Shown here piece after piece: positions 33,826 through 42,455 of a stretch of 64,000 bases of DNA. Every line of letters begins with the position of its first letter. Positions within the stretch are counted from its first letter, which is position 1. The DNA is taken from assembly GCA_944382875.1 (NCBI GenBank), contig CALWNQ010000009.1:47872-111871 (forward strand), given 5' to 3'. The notes beneath the pieces were generated by a model. The model did not search any database and had not been told where the DNA came from. It was given only the letters and a program-made list of their open reading frames with translations. Source of the stretch: an uncultured Clostridia bacterium. Its GTDB lineage: Bacteria; Bacillota; Clostridia; Oscillospirales; Ruminococcaceae. The position numbers were made by a program, and so were the translations under genes.

Positions 33826-35085
33826 ATGGAAACAGCTACTCGGAAATATCCGGCCAAAAGCCGCCGAATCCTCATTGATCAACTGAACAATAGCAAACAC
33901 CGCCTTTATTTTCTTATGCTTCATTTCCTTGGAAACAGAGAAAACGCGAATAAGGCTGCAGAAACACTGTTTCAGCAGATTGGGGATCATCCCGAGAAGC
34001 TGGATTTGTCTGATTGGGAAAAAACAACTACAGAACTTTTTATCAAAACAGCCCGAATCTGCCGCAGCATGCTGATGGAAGAAAATAAAGATGCACTGAA
34101 ACAGGTGCAAAAACCAGATGAAGATATTTTTGAAAAAAGCGAACAGCCACCCGCCTGCGAAATTCTGCGAATTCTGTGGGAGCTTCCGACAAAAGAACGT
34201 TGTTCTTTCCTGCTTCGTCATTACTGCAGTATGAGAGACGAACAAATTGCCCGGGTTTTTTCTACTGATTCTGACACTGCTGCCAAAATATGCGCGGAAG
34301 CAGACCAAATAGTACAGGAAAGAATCTCGAAGGAAGATCCCCGATATTTCGGACGCATCCTCTCCCCGGCTGATATGCGGCGGATGCTGATGACAGAAGC
34401 TTCTGCTGTCCGGATGCCAAAAGAAACAGAAGACCGGCTGTTTCAGGCTCTTCGCCCCAAAGCACCATCAAAATCTTTTTATATTATTTTTGTGGCTGCA
34501 ATCCTTTGCTTTTTTGGAATCATTGGTGGTATTATTTATGTTGCAAACAAACCAGACGAACCGGCTGTAACTGCGGAAAAGGTATATGCGCAAATCGATA
34601 TTCAGGACTATGGTACTATTACATTGGAACTTTATCCTGACGCTGCCCCAAAAACAGTAGAAAACTTCGTCAATTTGGCAAAGAGCGGTTTTTATGACGG
34701 ATTGACATTCCATCGTATTATCAATGGCTTTATGATGCAGGGCGGCGATCCAAACGGCGACGGCACCGGTGGTTCTGAAGAGACAATCCCCGGTGAATTT
34801 GCGGAGAACGGTTTCGATAACGAGCTCTCTCATACCCGCGGTGCTATTTCCATGGCAAGATCCTCAGATTATGACAGTGCCAGCTCCCAGTTCTTTATCA
34901 TGCATGACGACCGCACCTCCCTGGACGGAAAATATGCTGTTTTTGGTTATGTCATCAAGGGATTGAATGTTGTGGATAACATCTGCCAGTCTGCCGAACC
35001 GACCGATGATAATGACACAATCCCCGCTGACCAACAGCCTGTTATCACCTCTATCACGATTTATGATGAAAATCCTTTGGAATAA
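33826..35085 (+). CDS. Sigma-70-like / transmembrane / cyclophilin fusion protein
   Basis: A 419-aa protein. Residues ~14-90 resemble a degenerate sigma region 2. Residues 112-165 resemble sigma region 4 (ILWELPTKERCSFLLRHYCSMRDEQIARVFSTDSDTAAKI). One membrane helix spans ~217-240. The extracellular C-terminus, ~253-415, is a cyclophilin-type peptidyl-prolyl isomerase (TVENFVNLAKSGFYDGLTFHRII, GFMMQGGDP, SQFFIMHDD, FGYVIKGLNVVD). Predicted topology is a cytoplasmic helical domain joined to an outside foldase. AAAGGA lies 9 nt before the ATG. The sigma-like part may be a vestigial or membrane-tethered regulator. A continuous frame with no sign of a frameshift. Confidence 0.8.
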   Translation: METATRKYPAKSRRILIDQLNNSKHRLYFLMLHFLGNRENANKAAETLFQQIGDHPEKLDLSDWEKTTTELFIKTARICRSMLMEENKDALKQVQKPDEDIFEKSEQPPACEILRILWELPTKERCSFLLRHYCSMRDEQIARVFSTDSDTAAKICAEADQIVQERISKEDPRYFGRILSPADMRRMLMTEASAVRMPKETEDRLFQALRPKAPSKSFYIIFVAAILCFFGIIGGIIYVANKPDEPAVTAEKVYAQIDIQDYGTITLELYPDAAPKTVENFVNLAKSGFYDGLTFHRIINGFMMQGGDPNGDGTGGSEETIPGEFAENGFDNELSHTRGAISMARSSDYDSASSQFFIMHDDRTSLDGKYAVFGYVIKGLNVVDNICQSAEPTDDNDTIPADQQPVITSITIYDENPLE

Positions 35086-35094
35086 ATAAAGAAT

Positions 35095-35135
35095 GCAGCC
35101 ACTATTGTTTCAACAAAGATAGTGGCTGCTATCTT
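35095..35135 (+). terminator. Terminator of the fusion gene
   Basis: GCAGCCACTAT/ATAGTGGCTGC, 11-bp stem, followed by TATCTTTTT, 10 nt after the stop codon. Confidence 0.8.
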
Positions 35136-35158
35136 TTTCCTTATTTTTAAAAAATCCC

Positions 35159-35187
35159 TTGACATTTTGCGGATTCTTTGCTATAAT
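35159..35187 (+). promoter_or_regulatory. Promoter of tRNA-Arg
   Basis: TTGACA (35159-35164) and TATAAT (35182-35187), 17-bp spacer, 18 bp before the tRNA. Confidence 0.85.
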
Positions 35188-35205
35188 ATATAACGTTCGA
35201 GATAA

Positions 35206-35280
35206 GCGCCTGTAGCTCAGTGGATAGAGCACCGGCCTCCGGAGCCGGGTGCGTTGGTTCGATTCCAATCAGGCGTACCA
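35206..35280 (+). tRNA. tRNA-Arg (anticodon CCG)
   Basis: A cloverleaf: acceptor GCGCCTG/CAGGCGT, D-arm TAGCTCAGTGGATAGAGCA, anticodon stem CCGGC/GCCGG with loop CTCCGGA (anticodon CCG, reads CGG), T-arm with GGTTCGATTCC, and an encoded CCA end. Confidence 0.95.
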
Positions 35281-35315
35281 AACCTCTGCATCTGTATAGA
35301 TGCGGAGGTTTTCTT
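35281..35315 (+). terminator. Terminator of tRNA-Arg
   Basis: AACCTCTGCATC (35281-35292)/GATGCGGAGGTT (35299-35310), followed by TTCTTT. Confidence 0.75.
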
Positions 35316-35353
35316 TAATATTTAATTTTATAAAGTTATAAAAAATTTTGTTC

Positions 35354-35397
35354 TTCGACAAAATTCGACAAATTTTTAAGGCACTCCGTGCTATGAT
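35354..35397 (+). promoter_or_regulatory. Two Spo0A-type boxes and a -10 element upstream of the small RNA
   Basis: TTCGACA occurs twice (35354-35360 and 35364-35370), one helical turn apart; TTCGACA is the reverse complement of the Spo0A box TGTCGAA. A TATGAT -10 follows at 35392-35397, leaving 21 bp from the second box. Long -35/-10 spacing with Spo0A boxes over the -35 is the layout of Spo0A-activated sigma-A promoters such as spoIIG. Spo0A control is inference. Confidence 0.45.
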
Positions 35398-35403
35398 AAA
35401 GAT

Positions 35404-35487
35404 ATGGGGAATGCCCCATTTTGAGGCATCACCTCACCCTTTTTCCCACTCCGTCCGGGTTCGCCCAGACGGAGCTTTTATTTTTTT
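35404..35487 (+). ncRNA. Putative small structured RNA, copy 1
   Basis: No ORF. It contains three hairpins: TGGGG/CCCCA (35405-35418), TGAGG/CCTCA around 35422-35436, and a terminator-type stem CTCCGTCCGGG with a TTCG tetraloop closing at 35474 followed by a T tract. A copy similar over about 70 nt lies inverted at 63930-63998. The terminator stem differs between copies at several positions that keep or improve pairing, which supports a conserved RNA. It lies ~125 bp downstream of tRNA-Arg. Identity unknown. Confidence 0.55.
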
Positions 35488-35559
35488 CTTACAAAATAGT
35501 GATTGTTTTTTTCACAAAGCGGCGATATACTAAAAACAAATCCAAAAGGGAGGTAGTTT

Positions 35560-36096
35560 ATGAAAACAACAGAATTTCACAGCTTGATCAACGGATACGC
35601 ATCTGACATCCTGTATTCTTCCGGTATGCAAGCGGAAAAGAGCTTTATTCAACACGGTACAATCAGCGTTTTTGAACATTCCATCCATGTTGTCTATCTG
35701 AGTATTTGCATCGCATCCATATTACACCTCTCTATTAACCGCCGGGCTTTGATTCGCGGAGGATTATTGCACGACTATTTTTTATATGACTGGCATATTC
35801 CCAGTCTAAACCATCGCTTGCATGGGTTCCGCCATGCTGGTCTCGCTTTAAAAAATGCTACACGGGATTTTAAAATCAGCTTTATTGAGCGCGATATCAT
35901 CCAAAAGCATATGTTTCCTTTAAATCCTGCGTTGCCAAAATACAGAGAAACCGTACTAATCTGCATATCGGATAAAATTTGTGCAGTCTGTGAGACATTG
36001 GCAAGCGATTGGACAAGAAAGCGTATGAAAAGCCGTTTGTTTCTCAAATGCCCGCCGCTCCACACCATATTGACGAAAAAAAACGGAGTCTTGTAA
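35560..36096 (+). CDS. HD-domain protein (putative metal-dependent phosphohydrolase)
   Basis: A 178-aa cytosolic protein. The metal motifs run H...HSIHVVYLS, GGLLHDYFLYDW (the HD pair) and a later CISDKICAVCE Asp, matching HD phosphohydrolases. Substrate unknown; the family includes nucleotide and lipid phosphate hydrolases. AGGGAGG precedes the ATG. It ends inside a hairpin shared with the convergent trkH gene. Confidence 0.8.
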   Translation: MKTTEFHSLINGYASDILYSSGMQAEKSFIQHGTISVFEHSIHVVYLSICIASILHLSINRRALIRGGLLHDYFLYDWHIPSLNHRLHGFRHAGLALKNATRDFKISFIERDIIQKHMFPLNPALPKYRETVLICISDKICAVCETLASDWTRKRMKSRLFLKCPPLHTILTKKNGVL

Positions 36097-36113
36097 AAGG
36101 CTCCGGTTTTTTT
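36081..36113. terminator. Shared terminator of the HD gene and trkH
   Basis: AAACGGAG (36081-36088)/CTCCGGTTT (36101-36109) with one bulge and T runs on both strands, overlapping the end of the HD gene. Confidence 0.65.
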
Positions 36114-37566
36114 ATATCTTTTTTCTCCACAACGATGGTGAGAAAAGTAAAATCATCGGAAAGAATTCCAACCTTCCAAACAACATATCCGCAGAAAGAA
36201 TCAGTTTACTCACATCGGAAAATTGGGAGTAATTCCCGGCTGGACCGACCACGTCCAAGCCCGGACCGATATTACTCAAACAGGATACCACTGCAGTCAC
36301 GTTGGTTTCCAGACTCATGTTATCAAAGCTGACCAAAAGGAACGAAAATATAAAGACCGAAAAGTATGCTGCCATAAAAACATTGACGCCTTTTCCAACT
36401 TTATTATCGACAATTTTTTCACTCATCCGAACCGCATGAACAGCACGAGGGTGCAGCATCCGAATCAGTTCCTTACGAAGGAGCTTGAACACAATAATCA
36501 CACGCACGACTTTAACACCACCGCCAGTTGATCCCGCCGAAGCACCGATTACCATTAACACAGCTAAAAGACTTCGTGAAAATTGCGGCCATACATTATA
36601 GTCAATAGTAGAAAAACCAGTTGTTGTCATGACTGAGGAAACCTGGAACGCAGATTGATGCAGCGCTTCTCCCCAATTATATTGCATGGTAGGAGCAATA
36701 TTGATTGTTATCAGCACTATTGAACCAATCATGATTCCCAAATAGCCCCACAGCTCTTCGTTGCGCACTACACTTTTCCAGGAGCGGATCAGCATTAAAA
36801 AATAAATATTGAAATTGACACCAAATAATGCCATAAAAATTGTGACAACTGTCTGCAGATAATGGGAGTAGCCGGCCATACTGTCATTTTTTACTCCGAA
36901 ACCACCAGTTCCCGCTGTCCCAAATGCCGTACAAAAGCTATCAAACACAGACATACCGCCCGCTAACAGCAAAATAATTTCCAGCACAGTGAGAGCAATA
37001 TAAATCAGATATAAAATTTTAGCACTCTGCTTCAACTTTGGTGTCATCTTCCCAACATCAGGACCAGGGCTTTCCGCCTGCAGCAAATGCAGCGAATAAC
37101 CGGAACCTTTTCCAACCGACACAACTGCCAGCAAAAATACCAGAACACCCATACCGCCTAACCAATGGGTAAAACTTCTCCAGTAAAGCAAGCCGCGCGG
37201 CAATGCTTCCACATCGGTCAGGATGCTCGCGCCAGTTGTGGTAAACCCGGAAACTGTTTCAAAAAAACAGTCCACATAATTCGGAATCGCACCGCTGATC
37301 CAGAAAGGCAATGCCCCGAACATTGAAATTGCAATCCAGGACAGTGCTGTCACAACAAAACCTTCTGCAGCATAAAAAACCATACTTGCCGGACGAATTC
37401 TTGTCAATATAACACCAACCGCCGTTGTTAGTAAGATTGTCCACACAAAAGCCATCGCAGCATTATTTTCATTCAAAAAGAATGATATCAGCAAAGCCGG
37501 CAGCATAAATGCAGCTTCCAACAACAGTATGTGTCCCAATAAAAACGCTATAACCCGTCGATTCAT
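36112..37566 (-). CDS. trkH: TrkH-family potassium uptake membrane protein
   Basis: A 484-aa polytopic protein. Selectivity-filter-like pore motifs are visible: VSGFTTTGASIL, FGTAGTGGFGVKN, VMTTTGFSTIDY, and CLSNIGPGLDVVGP. Works with the TrkA protein encoded just upstream (4-nt overlap) to import K+. RNA polymerase enters trkA first. Full family length. Confidence 0.93.
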   Translation of the reverse strand: MNRRVIAFLLGHILLLEAAFMLPALLISFFLNENNAAMAFVWTILLTTAVGVILTRIRPASMVFYAAEGFVVTALSWIAISMFGALPFWISGAIPNYVDCFFETVSGFTTTGASILTDVEALPRGLLYWRSFTHWLGGMGVLVFLLAVVSVGKGSGYSLHLLQAESPGPDVGKMTPKLKQSAKILYLIYIALTVLEIILLLAGGMSVFDSFCTAFGTAGTGGFGVKNDSMAGYSHYLQTVVTIFMALFGVNFNIYFLMLIRSWKSVVRNEELWGYLGIMIGSIVLITINIAPTMQYNWGEALHQSAFQVSSVMTTTGFSTIDYNVWPQFSRSLLAVLMVIGASAGSTGGGVKVVRVIIVFKLLRKELIRMLHPRAVHAVRMSEKIVDNKVGKGVNVFMAAYFSVFIFSFLLVSFDNMSLETNVTAVVSCLSNIGPGLDVVGPAGNYSQFSDVSKLILSADMLFGRLEFFPMILLFSPSLWRKKI

Positions 37567-38942
37567 TTCTTTTCATTCTCCCGTGATGCAAAAATATCGC
37601 GCAGATTCGCAATCTTATTTTCAGTTGTACTCACGACGATTACAGTATCTTCCGGCTCGAAAGAATCTGAACCATTTGGAAAAATAATTTTCCCTTTTCG
37701 ACGGATGCAGGCAAGTAGGATATTCTTCCGCATTTGCAGGTATTTCAGCTGTACCCCACAGTTCGGGGTATTCCGATCCACCCGGAATTCCAACGCTTCT
37801 ACTTGATGGTTTACCAGACGGTGCAGAGAGATTACCTCATCGCCCCGATGATTGCGCATTGCACGCACATAACGCAGAACATCGTTGCAAATCAGATTTT
37901 TAGGACTGACAATCGAATCCACTCCCATTGCCTTAAAAGCATCAAATTGGCTGATTCGGTCCATCTTGGTTATTGTCTTGGATACGCCAATCTGACTGGC
38001 AAACAACGAAATCACCAGATTGATCTCATCGATATCTGTCAGTGAAATTAATGCGTCCACTTTCCCGGCACATTCGGCATGGATCAGCTTTTGATCGCAG
38101 GCGTCCCCATTGATAATCAGCACTTTAGGCAACAGTTCAGACAATTCCACACACCGATTATAGTTCTTTTCAATTATTTTTACTTTTATGCCGGTTTTGG
38201 AAAGATGCTCGGCCAGATAAAAGCCAAGCCGGCTCCCTCCCACGATACCAACCGAGCGAATTCGGTTCGATGGCAAATCAAGATATTGCATCAACGCATT
38301 TAGATTCCTATATTCACCGGTAACATGCAAAATATCACCGGCCTGTAGCACAAAATCACCGCTCGGAATTGAAACGGACGAACCCCGTTCCACAGCACAA
38401 ACCAGGATTTGAACACGTGAAGAACGGTAAAGCTCCATCAGCGATTTCCCAACTGCCGGGCATCCATGCTTAATTTTAAATTCTACCAACTCCACCTGCC
38501 CCTTGGCAAGAAACTCCCGGTTGATCGTAGATGGAAATTGCAGAATATGAAAAATTTCCCGTGCAGCCGCAGCTTCCGGGTTGATTGTCATGCTAAGACC
38601 CAATTCTTCCTTTAAAAATGTAAGCTGCCGATTGTAATCAGGGTTTCGCACCCGGGCAATTGTATGCCGGCATCCCATCTTTTTCGCGGTAATGCAGCAA
38701 AGAAGGTTGATCTCATCCGCAGATGTCGCAGCAATCAGCAAATCCGCCGTATCCGCGCCTGCCTCCTTTAACACCTGCATATTAGCCCCATTACCTGTTA
38801 CAACCATCACATCATAAGCTTCCTGAGAATCGCGAAGCACCTGCTGATTTCTGTCAATGATAACAATATCATGCCCCTCCGCCGAAAGCTGTTCTGTTAA
38901 AGTAAGCCCAACTTTTCCATCTCCGACAATTACAATCTTCAT
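37563..38942 (-). CDS. trkA: Trk potassium uptake regulatory subunit
   Basis: 459 aa: two RCK units, each a Rossmann domain ([18 protein letters not shown] at 1 and [19 protein letters not shown] near 230) plus a TrkA-C domain (near 150-215 and 375-450). Binds nucleotides and gates TrkH at the inner membrane face. It overlaps trkH by 4 nt, so the two are coupled. Normal length. Confidence 0.94.
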   Translation of the reverse strand: MKIVIVGDGKVGLTLTEQLSAEGHDIVIIDRNQQVLRDSQEAYDVMVVTGNGANMQVLKEAGADTADLLIAATSADEINLLCCITAKKMGCRHTIARVRNPDYNRQLTFLKEELGLSMTINPEAAAAREIFHILQFPSTINREFLAKGQVELVEFKIKHGCPAVGKSLMELYRSSRVQILVCAVERGSSVSIPSGDFVLQAGDILHVTGEYRNLNALMQYLDLPSNRIRSVGIVGGSRLGFYLAEHLSKTGIKVKIIEKNYNRCVELSELLPKVLIINGDACDQKLIHAECAGKVDALISLTDIDEINLVISLFASQIGVSKTITKMDRISQFDAFKAMGVDSIVSPKNLICNDVLRYVRAMRNHRGDEVISLHRLVNHQVEALEFRVDRNTPNCGVQLKYLQMRKNILLACIRRKGKIIFPNGSDSFEPEDTVIVVSTTENKIANLRDIFASRENEKK

Positions 38943-39180
38943 GCAAACGCTCCTCTATTCTGCCGACAGGCAGCTACAATCAATGACACCTTTCGTAAAA
39001 TTGATATCTTTATTAGCTATGATATCACAACTATCATAAAAAACAATCGCTTTTCCGTGTTTTTTCGCAAATACCGGTTGCAGTTCATTCTAAGGCAAAA
39101 AAATATATGCATTGTGAAGGATGTTTTTACCAAAATTTCGACATTCCCAGTTACAAGTATGTTTGCTGATAGAAATCTTC

Positions 39181-39209
39181 TTGCAAAAAAAAACGGAATA
39201 TGTTATGAT
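39181..39209 (+). promoter_or_regulatory. Promoter of metA
   Basis: TTGCAA (39181-39186) and TATGAT (39204-39209), 17-bp spacer. A single TTCGACA (Spo0A-like) lies at 39137-39143. No SAM-type riboswitch is visible in the 38943-39245 gap, which otherwise shows only a TATGATA/TATCATA inverted repeat near 39018. Confidence 0.6.
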
Positions 39210-39245
39210 GATATTGATATTGTATTCAAGAAAAGAGGCCAGCAT

Positions 39246-40181
39246 ATGCCGATTAACATTCCGGTCACACTCCCCGCAAACTCTGTCTTGCAGCGGGAAA
39301 ATATCTTTGTCATGGATGAGGAGCGTGCCGTTCATCAGGACATCCGTCCTTTGAAAATCGCCATTCTCAACCTGATGCCTAAAAAAATCGAAACGGAAAC
39401 ACAACTTCTGCGGCTTCTTTCCAACACACCGCTTCAGATTGACCTGGAACTGCTGCAAATGGCTTCCCATGTATCCAAAAACACTTCGGACGATCATCTT
39501 TTTAAGTATTATAAAACACTGGACGATGTGCGGGATCAGCGGTTTGATGGCCTGATTATCACTGGTGCACCGGTGGAACAGATGCCCTTTGAAGAAGTAG
39601 ACTACTGGCCGGAACTCTGCGATGTGTTTGAATGGTCCAAAACCAATGTGTATTCCACATTCCACATCTGCTGGGGCGCACAGGCTGGACTGTACTACCA
39701 TTATGGCGTGCCAAAATATGACCTATCCTCTAAAATGTTCGGCGTATTCCCCCACACCGTTTTGCAACCGTTCCATCAGCTGCTGCGCGGATTCGATGAG
39801 GTGTTCTATGTCCCCCACTCCCGCCACACCGAGGTGCGGGAGGAAGATATCCTCCTCCATCCTGAGCTGGAAATTCTAACAAAATCACACATTTCCGGTG
39901 TCCACATCGTTGCGGATGTTTCCGGCCGCCGCTTTTTTGTCACCGGTCATTCCGAATACGACCGCGGCACACTGGCTGCGGAATACTTCCGCGATCTGGA
40001 CAAAGGGCTCCCGATCCACATCCCTTACAACTATTTTGAAGGGGATGATCCTGACAATCCGCCGCGCTTTATTTGGCGCAGCCACGCAAATCTGCTCTTT
40101 GTCAACTGGCTGAACTACTTTGTCTATCAACAGACACCATACAATCTGGAAGAAATGGACCGAGAGCGGTCAGAATCGTAA
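39246..40181 (+). CDS. metA: Homoserine O-acyltransferase (MetA)
   Basis: A 311-aa methionine-pathway enzyme that acylates homoserine (acetyl- or succinyl-CoA donor; the family name does not fix which). Motifs: [40 protein letters not shown], the nucleophile Cys in [18 protein letters not shown], and HSRHTEV, with catalytic His in [13 protein letters not shown] 39246 with AGAGG upstream; the frame is open further 5' without a ribosome site. Monocistronic. Confidence 0.93.
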   Translation: MPINIPVTLPANSVLQRENIFVMDEERAVHQDIRPLKIAILNLMPKKIETETQLLRLLSNTPLQIDLELLQMASHVSKNTSDDHLFKYYKTLDDVRDQRFDGLIITGAPVEQMPFEEVDYWPELCDVFEWSKTNVYSTFHICWGAQAGLYYHYGVPKYDLSSKMFGVFPHTVLQPFHQLLRGFDEVFYVPHSRHTEVREEDILLHPELEILTKSHISGVHIVADVSGRRFFVTGHSEYDRGTLAAEYFRDLDKGLPIHIPYNYFEGDDPDNPPRFIWRSHANLLFVNWLNYFVYQQTPYNLEEMDRERSES

Positions 40182-40208
40182 ACTTTTCCCAAAAGTTTGG
40201 AAAACCGC

Positions 40209-40237
40209 TTGATTCCTGTATACAAATCGGGTATAAT
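40209..40237 (+). promoter_or_regulatory. Promoter of the DUF1858 gene
   Basis: TTGATT (40209-40214) and TATAAT (40232-40237), 17-bp spacer. Confidence 0.75.
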
Positions 40238-40269
40238 ATAGATATCAAACTTGGAAAGGATGTTGTAAA

Positions 40270-40470
40270 ATGGTCATTACGAAAGATTCTGTGATCGGGG
40301 ATATTCTCGATTTTGATCCTACAACTGCTGAATATTTTCTGGCAATGGGCATGCACTGCTTGGGCTGTCCATCTGCCCGCGGCGAATCCCTCGCGGATGC
40401 CTGCGCGGTTCACGGCGTGAACGCGGATGAACTGGTAGAAAAAATCAACGCGCACATTGCCGGCAAATAA
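40270..40470 (+). CDS. DUF1858-domain protein
   Basis: 66 aa: MVITKDSVIGDILDFDPTTAEYFLAMGMHCLGCPSARGESL... This is the DUF1858 pattern with a conserved CxGC. Related domains occur in hybrid cluster-associated or disulfide proteins; the function of the stand-alone form is unknown. AAAGGA precedes the ATG. Followed by a terminator. Confidence 0.9.
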   Translation: MVITKDSVIGDILDFDPTTAEYFLAMGMHCLGCPSARGESLADACAVHGVNADELVEKINAHIAGK

Positions 40471-40485
40471 ATACCGGAATCACAC

Positions 40486-40526
40486 AGGCGGGATTGCTGC
40501 TGTATGGCGGAATCCCGCCTTTCTTT
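40486..40526 (+). terminator. Terminator of the DUF1858 gene
   Basis: AGGCGGGATT (40486-40495)/AATCCCGCCT (40511-40520), followed by TTCTTTT. Confidence 0.75.
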
Positions 40527-40542
40527 TGAGGAGGAACCCCGC

Positions 40543-41232
40543 ATGAAATCACTGGATAACCGTTTGCAAGCAGCAGCCGATTATGTGCAGCCGGGCGGCA
40601 TTGTGGCGGACATCGGCACCGACCACGGATATCTGCCCATCTGGCTTGTTAAAACCGGCCGCGCTCAAGCTGCTTTCGCGGCGGACATCAATCCCGGACC
40701 GCTCAAAGCCGCAGCCGACAACATCTGCGCAGAAGGATTGGAAAATCAAATCCAGACCGCTTTGACGGATGGATTGGACAACCTTCCGCTCAGCGAGATC
40801 ACCGACATTGTCATCGCCGGAATGGGGGGAATGCTCATCGCCGAAATTCTGAAGCGCCATCTTCCGCTTGCTGGAAAAAATCTGATTCTACAGCCGATGA
40901 CACAGGCTCCGTTCCTGCGGAGCTGGCTTGGCCGGAACGGACTGTCCATCCTCTCGGAAACTCCTGCCGAAGCGGGCGGCAAAATGTACACGGTTATCCA
41001 GGCACAATATACCGGAGAAATCTTGGAATGCGGCAGCTTTTTTGCACATACGGGTAAAATCCCGGAAGCGCTCAAAAATCCAGATAAAGAAGAAATGGCG
41101 CGGAAATATCTCCTGCACCTGCACAAAAAGCTGAATGTGATTCTGTACGGCATGAGCCGCTCCGGTACCGAAGATGAAAAAACGGCGGAGTACCGGGAAA
41201 TCATCCGCCGGATGGAGGAGCTGATCGTATGA
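40543..41232 (+). CDS. trmK: tRNA (adenine22-N1)-methyltransferase
   Basis: A 229-aa SAM-dependent methyltransferase of the TrmK family. SAM-site motifs: GGIVADIGTDHGYLPIWLV, AAFAADINPGPL and DIVIAGMGGMLIAEIL; LQPMTQAPFLRSWL is also characteristic. Modifies A22 of tRNA. ATG 40543 follows GAGGAGG; the earlier in-frame ATG overlaps the terminator. Its stop overlaps the Nif3-like gene by 4 nt, the usual gene pair in Firmicutes. Confidence 0.9.
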   Translation: MKSLDNRLQAAADYVQPGGIVADIGTDHGYLPIWLVKTGRAQAAFAADINPGPLKAAADNICAEGLENQIQTALTDGLDNLPLSEITDIVIAGMGGMLIAEILKRHLPLAGKNLILQPMTQAPFLRSWLGRNGLSILSETPAEAGGKMYTVIQAQYTGEILECGSFFAHTGKIPEALKNPDKEEMARKYLLHLHKKLNVILYGMSRSGTEDEKTAEYREIIRRMEELIV

Positions 41233-41987
41233 TTACTGTGGGAAATATCTATGAAGCGCTGGACGACTGGGCGCCATTTTCCACCCAGGAAGGTTTTGAC
41301 AACAGCGGCCTGCTCATTGGCGGCAGCGAACAGCCGGTAGAATTTTGCCTGCTGGCGCTCGACCTCACCCCGGAGGTCTGCCGAGAGGCTGTCCGCCGGG
41401 AAGCGCAGCTCGTCATCACCCATCATCCGGTGATTTTTGATCCGCTCCGCCGGATTGACCAGAACAGCGTGGTATATCGCCTGATTCGGGCCGGAATCGC
41501 TGTGATATCCGCCCACACCAATCTGGATAAAGCGCCAGGCGGCGTCAGCGACACGCTGGCCGACACACTGGGCCTGCGCGACGCGGAGGATGTGGAAGGC
41601 GGAGACGGATGCCTCAAGATCGGAGAACTGCCCGGCATTGTATCGGGCGAGCAGCTTGCCCGCCGGGTCAAGGAACGGCTGGGACTGCCGCTGCTGCGAC
41701 TTTACGACGCCGGACATCCCATTCGCCGCATTGCACTCTGTTCCGGTTCGGGCGGAAGCTTTCTCCCGGAGGTGCAGAAAGCCGGCGCGGACGCCTATAT
41801 CACCGGCGACGTCAAGCAGAACCAGGTGGTGGACGCTGCCTGTGCGAGAATCACACTAATCGACGCCGGGCATTATGAAACCGAGGCCATCATCCTGGAG
41901 CCTGTTAGGCAGTTTCTGGAAGAGCGTTTTCCTTCGGTAGAATTCCGCCGCGCCCTGTCCGACCGTGCGCTGTTCCGATATTTTTAA
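41229..41987 (+). CDS. Nif3-like dinuclear metal center protein
   Basis: 252 aa, GTP cyclohydrolase I type 2/NIF3 family: FDNSGLLIGG, VITHHPVIFDPLRRID (two metal His), VISAHTNLDKAPGGVSD, and a C-terminal ITGDVKQNQVVDA...LIDAGHYETE. The molecular role is not settled in this family. Translationally coupled to trmK through ATGA. Confidence 0.92.
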   Translation: MITVGNIYEALDDWAPFSTQEGFDNSGLLIGGSEQPVEFCLLALDLTPEVCREAVRREAQLVITHHPVIFDPLRRIDQNSVVYRLIRAGIAVISAHTNLDKAPGGVSDTLADTLGLRDAEDVEGGDGCLKIGELPGIVSGEQLARRVKERLGLPLLRLYDAGHPIRRIALCSGSGGSFLPEVQKAGADAYITGDVKQNQVVDAACARITLIDAGHYETEAIILEPVRQFLEERFPSVEFRRALSDRALFRYF

Positions 41988-41992
41988 ATAGA

Positions 41993-42029
41993 AAAACCTG
42001 CCTCTGTGTCAACAGAAAGCAGGTTTTTT
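41993..42029. terminator. Terminator between convergent genes
   Basis: AAAACCTGC (41993-42001)/GCAGGTTTT (42019-42027), T runs on both strands. Confidence 0.75.
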
Positions 42030-42031
42030 CG

Positions 42032-42301
42032 TTACAGCAGTGCCGCCAGAAACATCTCGTACGCATCGTCCCAGCCTTCCATCGGGTACTCCGCACCCCC
42101 GTTTACACTTTTGTGCAGGTTGGAGCTGTACTCTTCCCCGATTGCAACCAATTCCCCAACTGTAATCGGAAAACCGGCTTCTGTTGCACATGCACAGAAA
42201 GTTGACAGCGGATCTTCCGCGTTCCGGCTGTCTAGCAGCTTTTTGCGGAGTGTTTCTTCTTCGCGCGCTGCTTCCAAAAGTTTCGCTAGTATCTCTTCCA
42301 T
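42032..42301 (-). CDS. Nif11-like small protein
   Basis: 89 aa: MEEILAKLLEAAREEETLRKKLLDSRN, then FCACATEAGFPITVGELVAIGEE. The helix plus 'A-x-E-x-G-F-x-x-T-x-x-E-L' pattern resembles Nif11 domains, which occur as leader peptides of some ribosomally made natural products. A GG at residues ~71-72 (NGGAE) would give a 20-residue C-terminal tail. No modifying enzyme is nearby and the tail has no Cys. AAAGGGTGA precedes the ATG. Function unknown. Confidence 0.6.
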   Translation of the reverse strand: MEEILAKLLEAAREEETLRKKLLDSRNAEDPLSTFCACATEAGFPITVGELVAIGEEYSSNLHKSVNGGAEYPMEGWDDAYEMFLAALL

Positions 42302-42317
42302 AAAAATCACCCTTTTC

Positions 42318-42346
42318 AGTATACCACACTTTTCTCTCCCGGTCAA
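42318..42346 (-). promoter_or_regulatory. Promoter of the Nif11-like gene
   Basis: Minus-strand TTGACC (42346-42341) and TATACT (42323-42318), 17-bp spacer. Confidence 0.7.
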
Positions 42347-42389
42347 AGCCTTGCATAATTGGAAAATCTCTCATTTTTGTTGAATTATA

Positions 42390-42418
42390 TTGACAAAATT
42401 ATCAAAAAACTGTACAAT
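42390..42418 (+). promoter_or_regulatory. Promoter of the branching enzyme gene
   Basis: TTGACA (42390-42395) and TACAAT (42413-42418), 17-bp spacer. Confidence 0.8.
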
Positions 42419-42455
42419 AAAAACAGTAAATGAGCATTGGAAAGGAGAGACTTCC

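Noticed and set aside
39018..39039. Inverted repeat TATGATA...TATCATA between trkA and metA
   Set aside because: A/T-rich and short; could be an operator or part of the trkA promoter, but nothing supports a specific regulator.
38943..39245. Search for a SAM riboswitch upstream of metA
   Set aside because: No conserved SAM-box helices or terminator/antiterminator pair seen; only a standard promoter.
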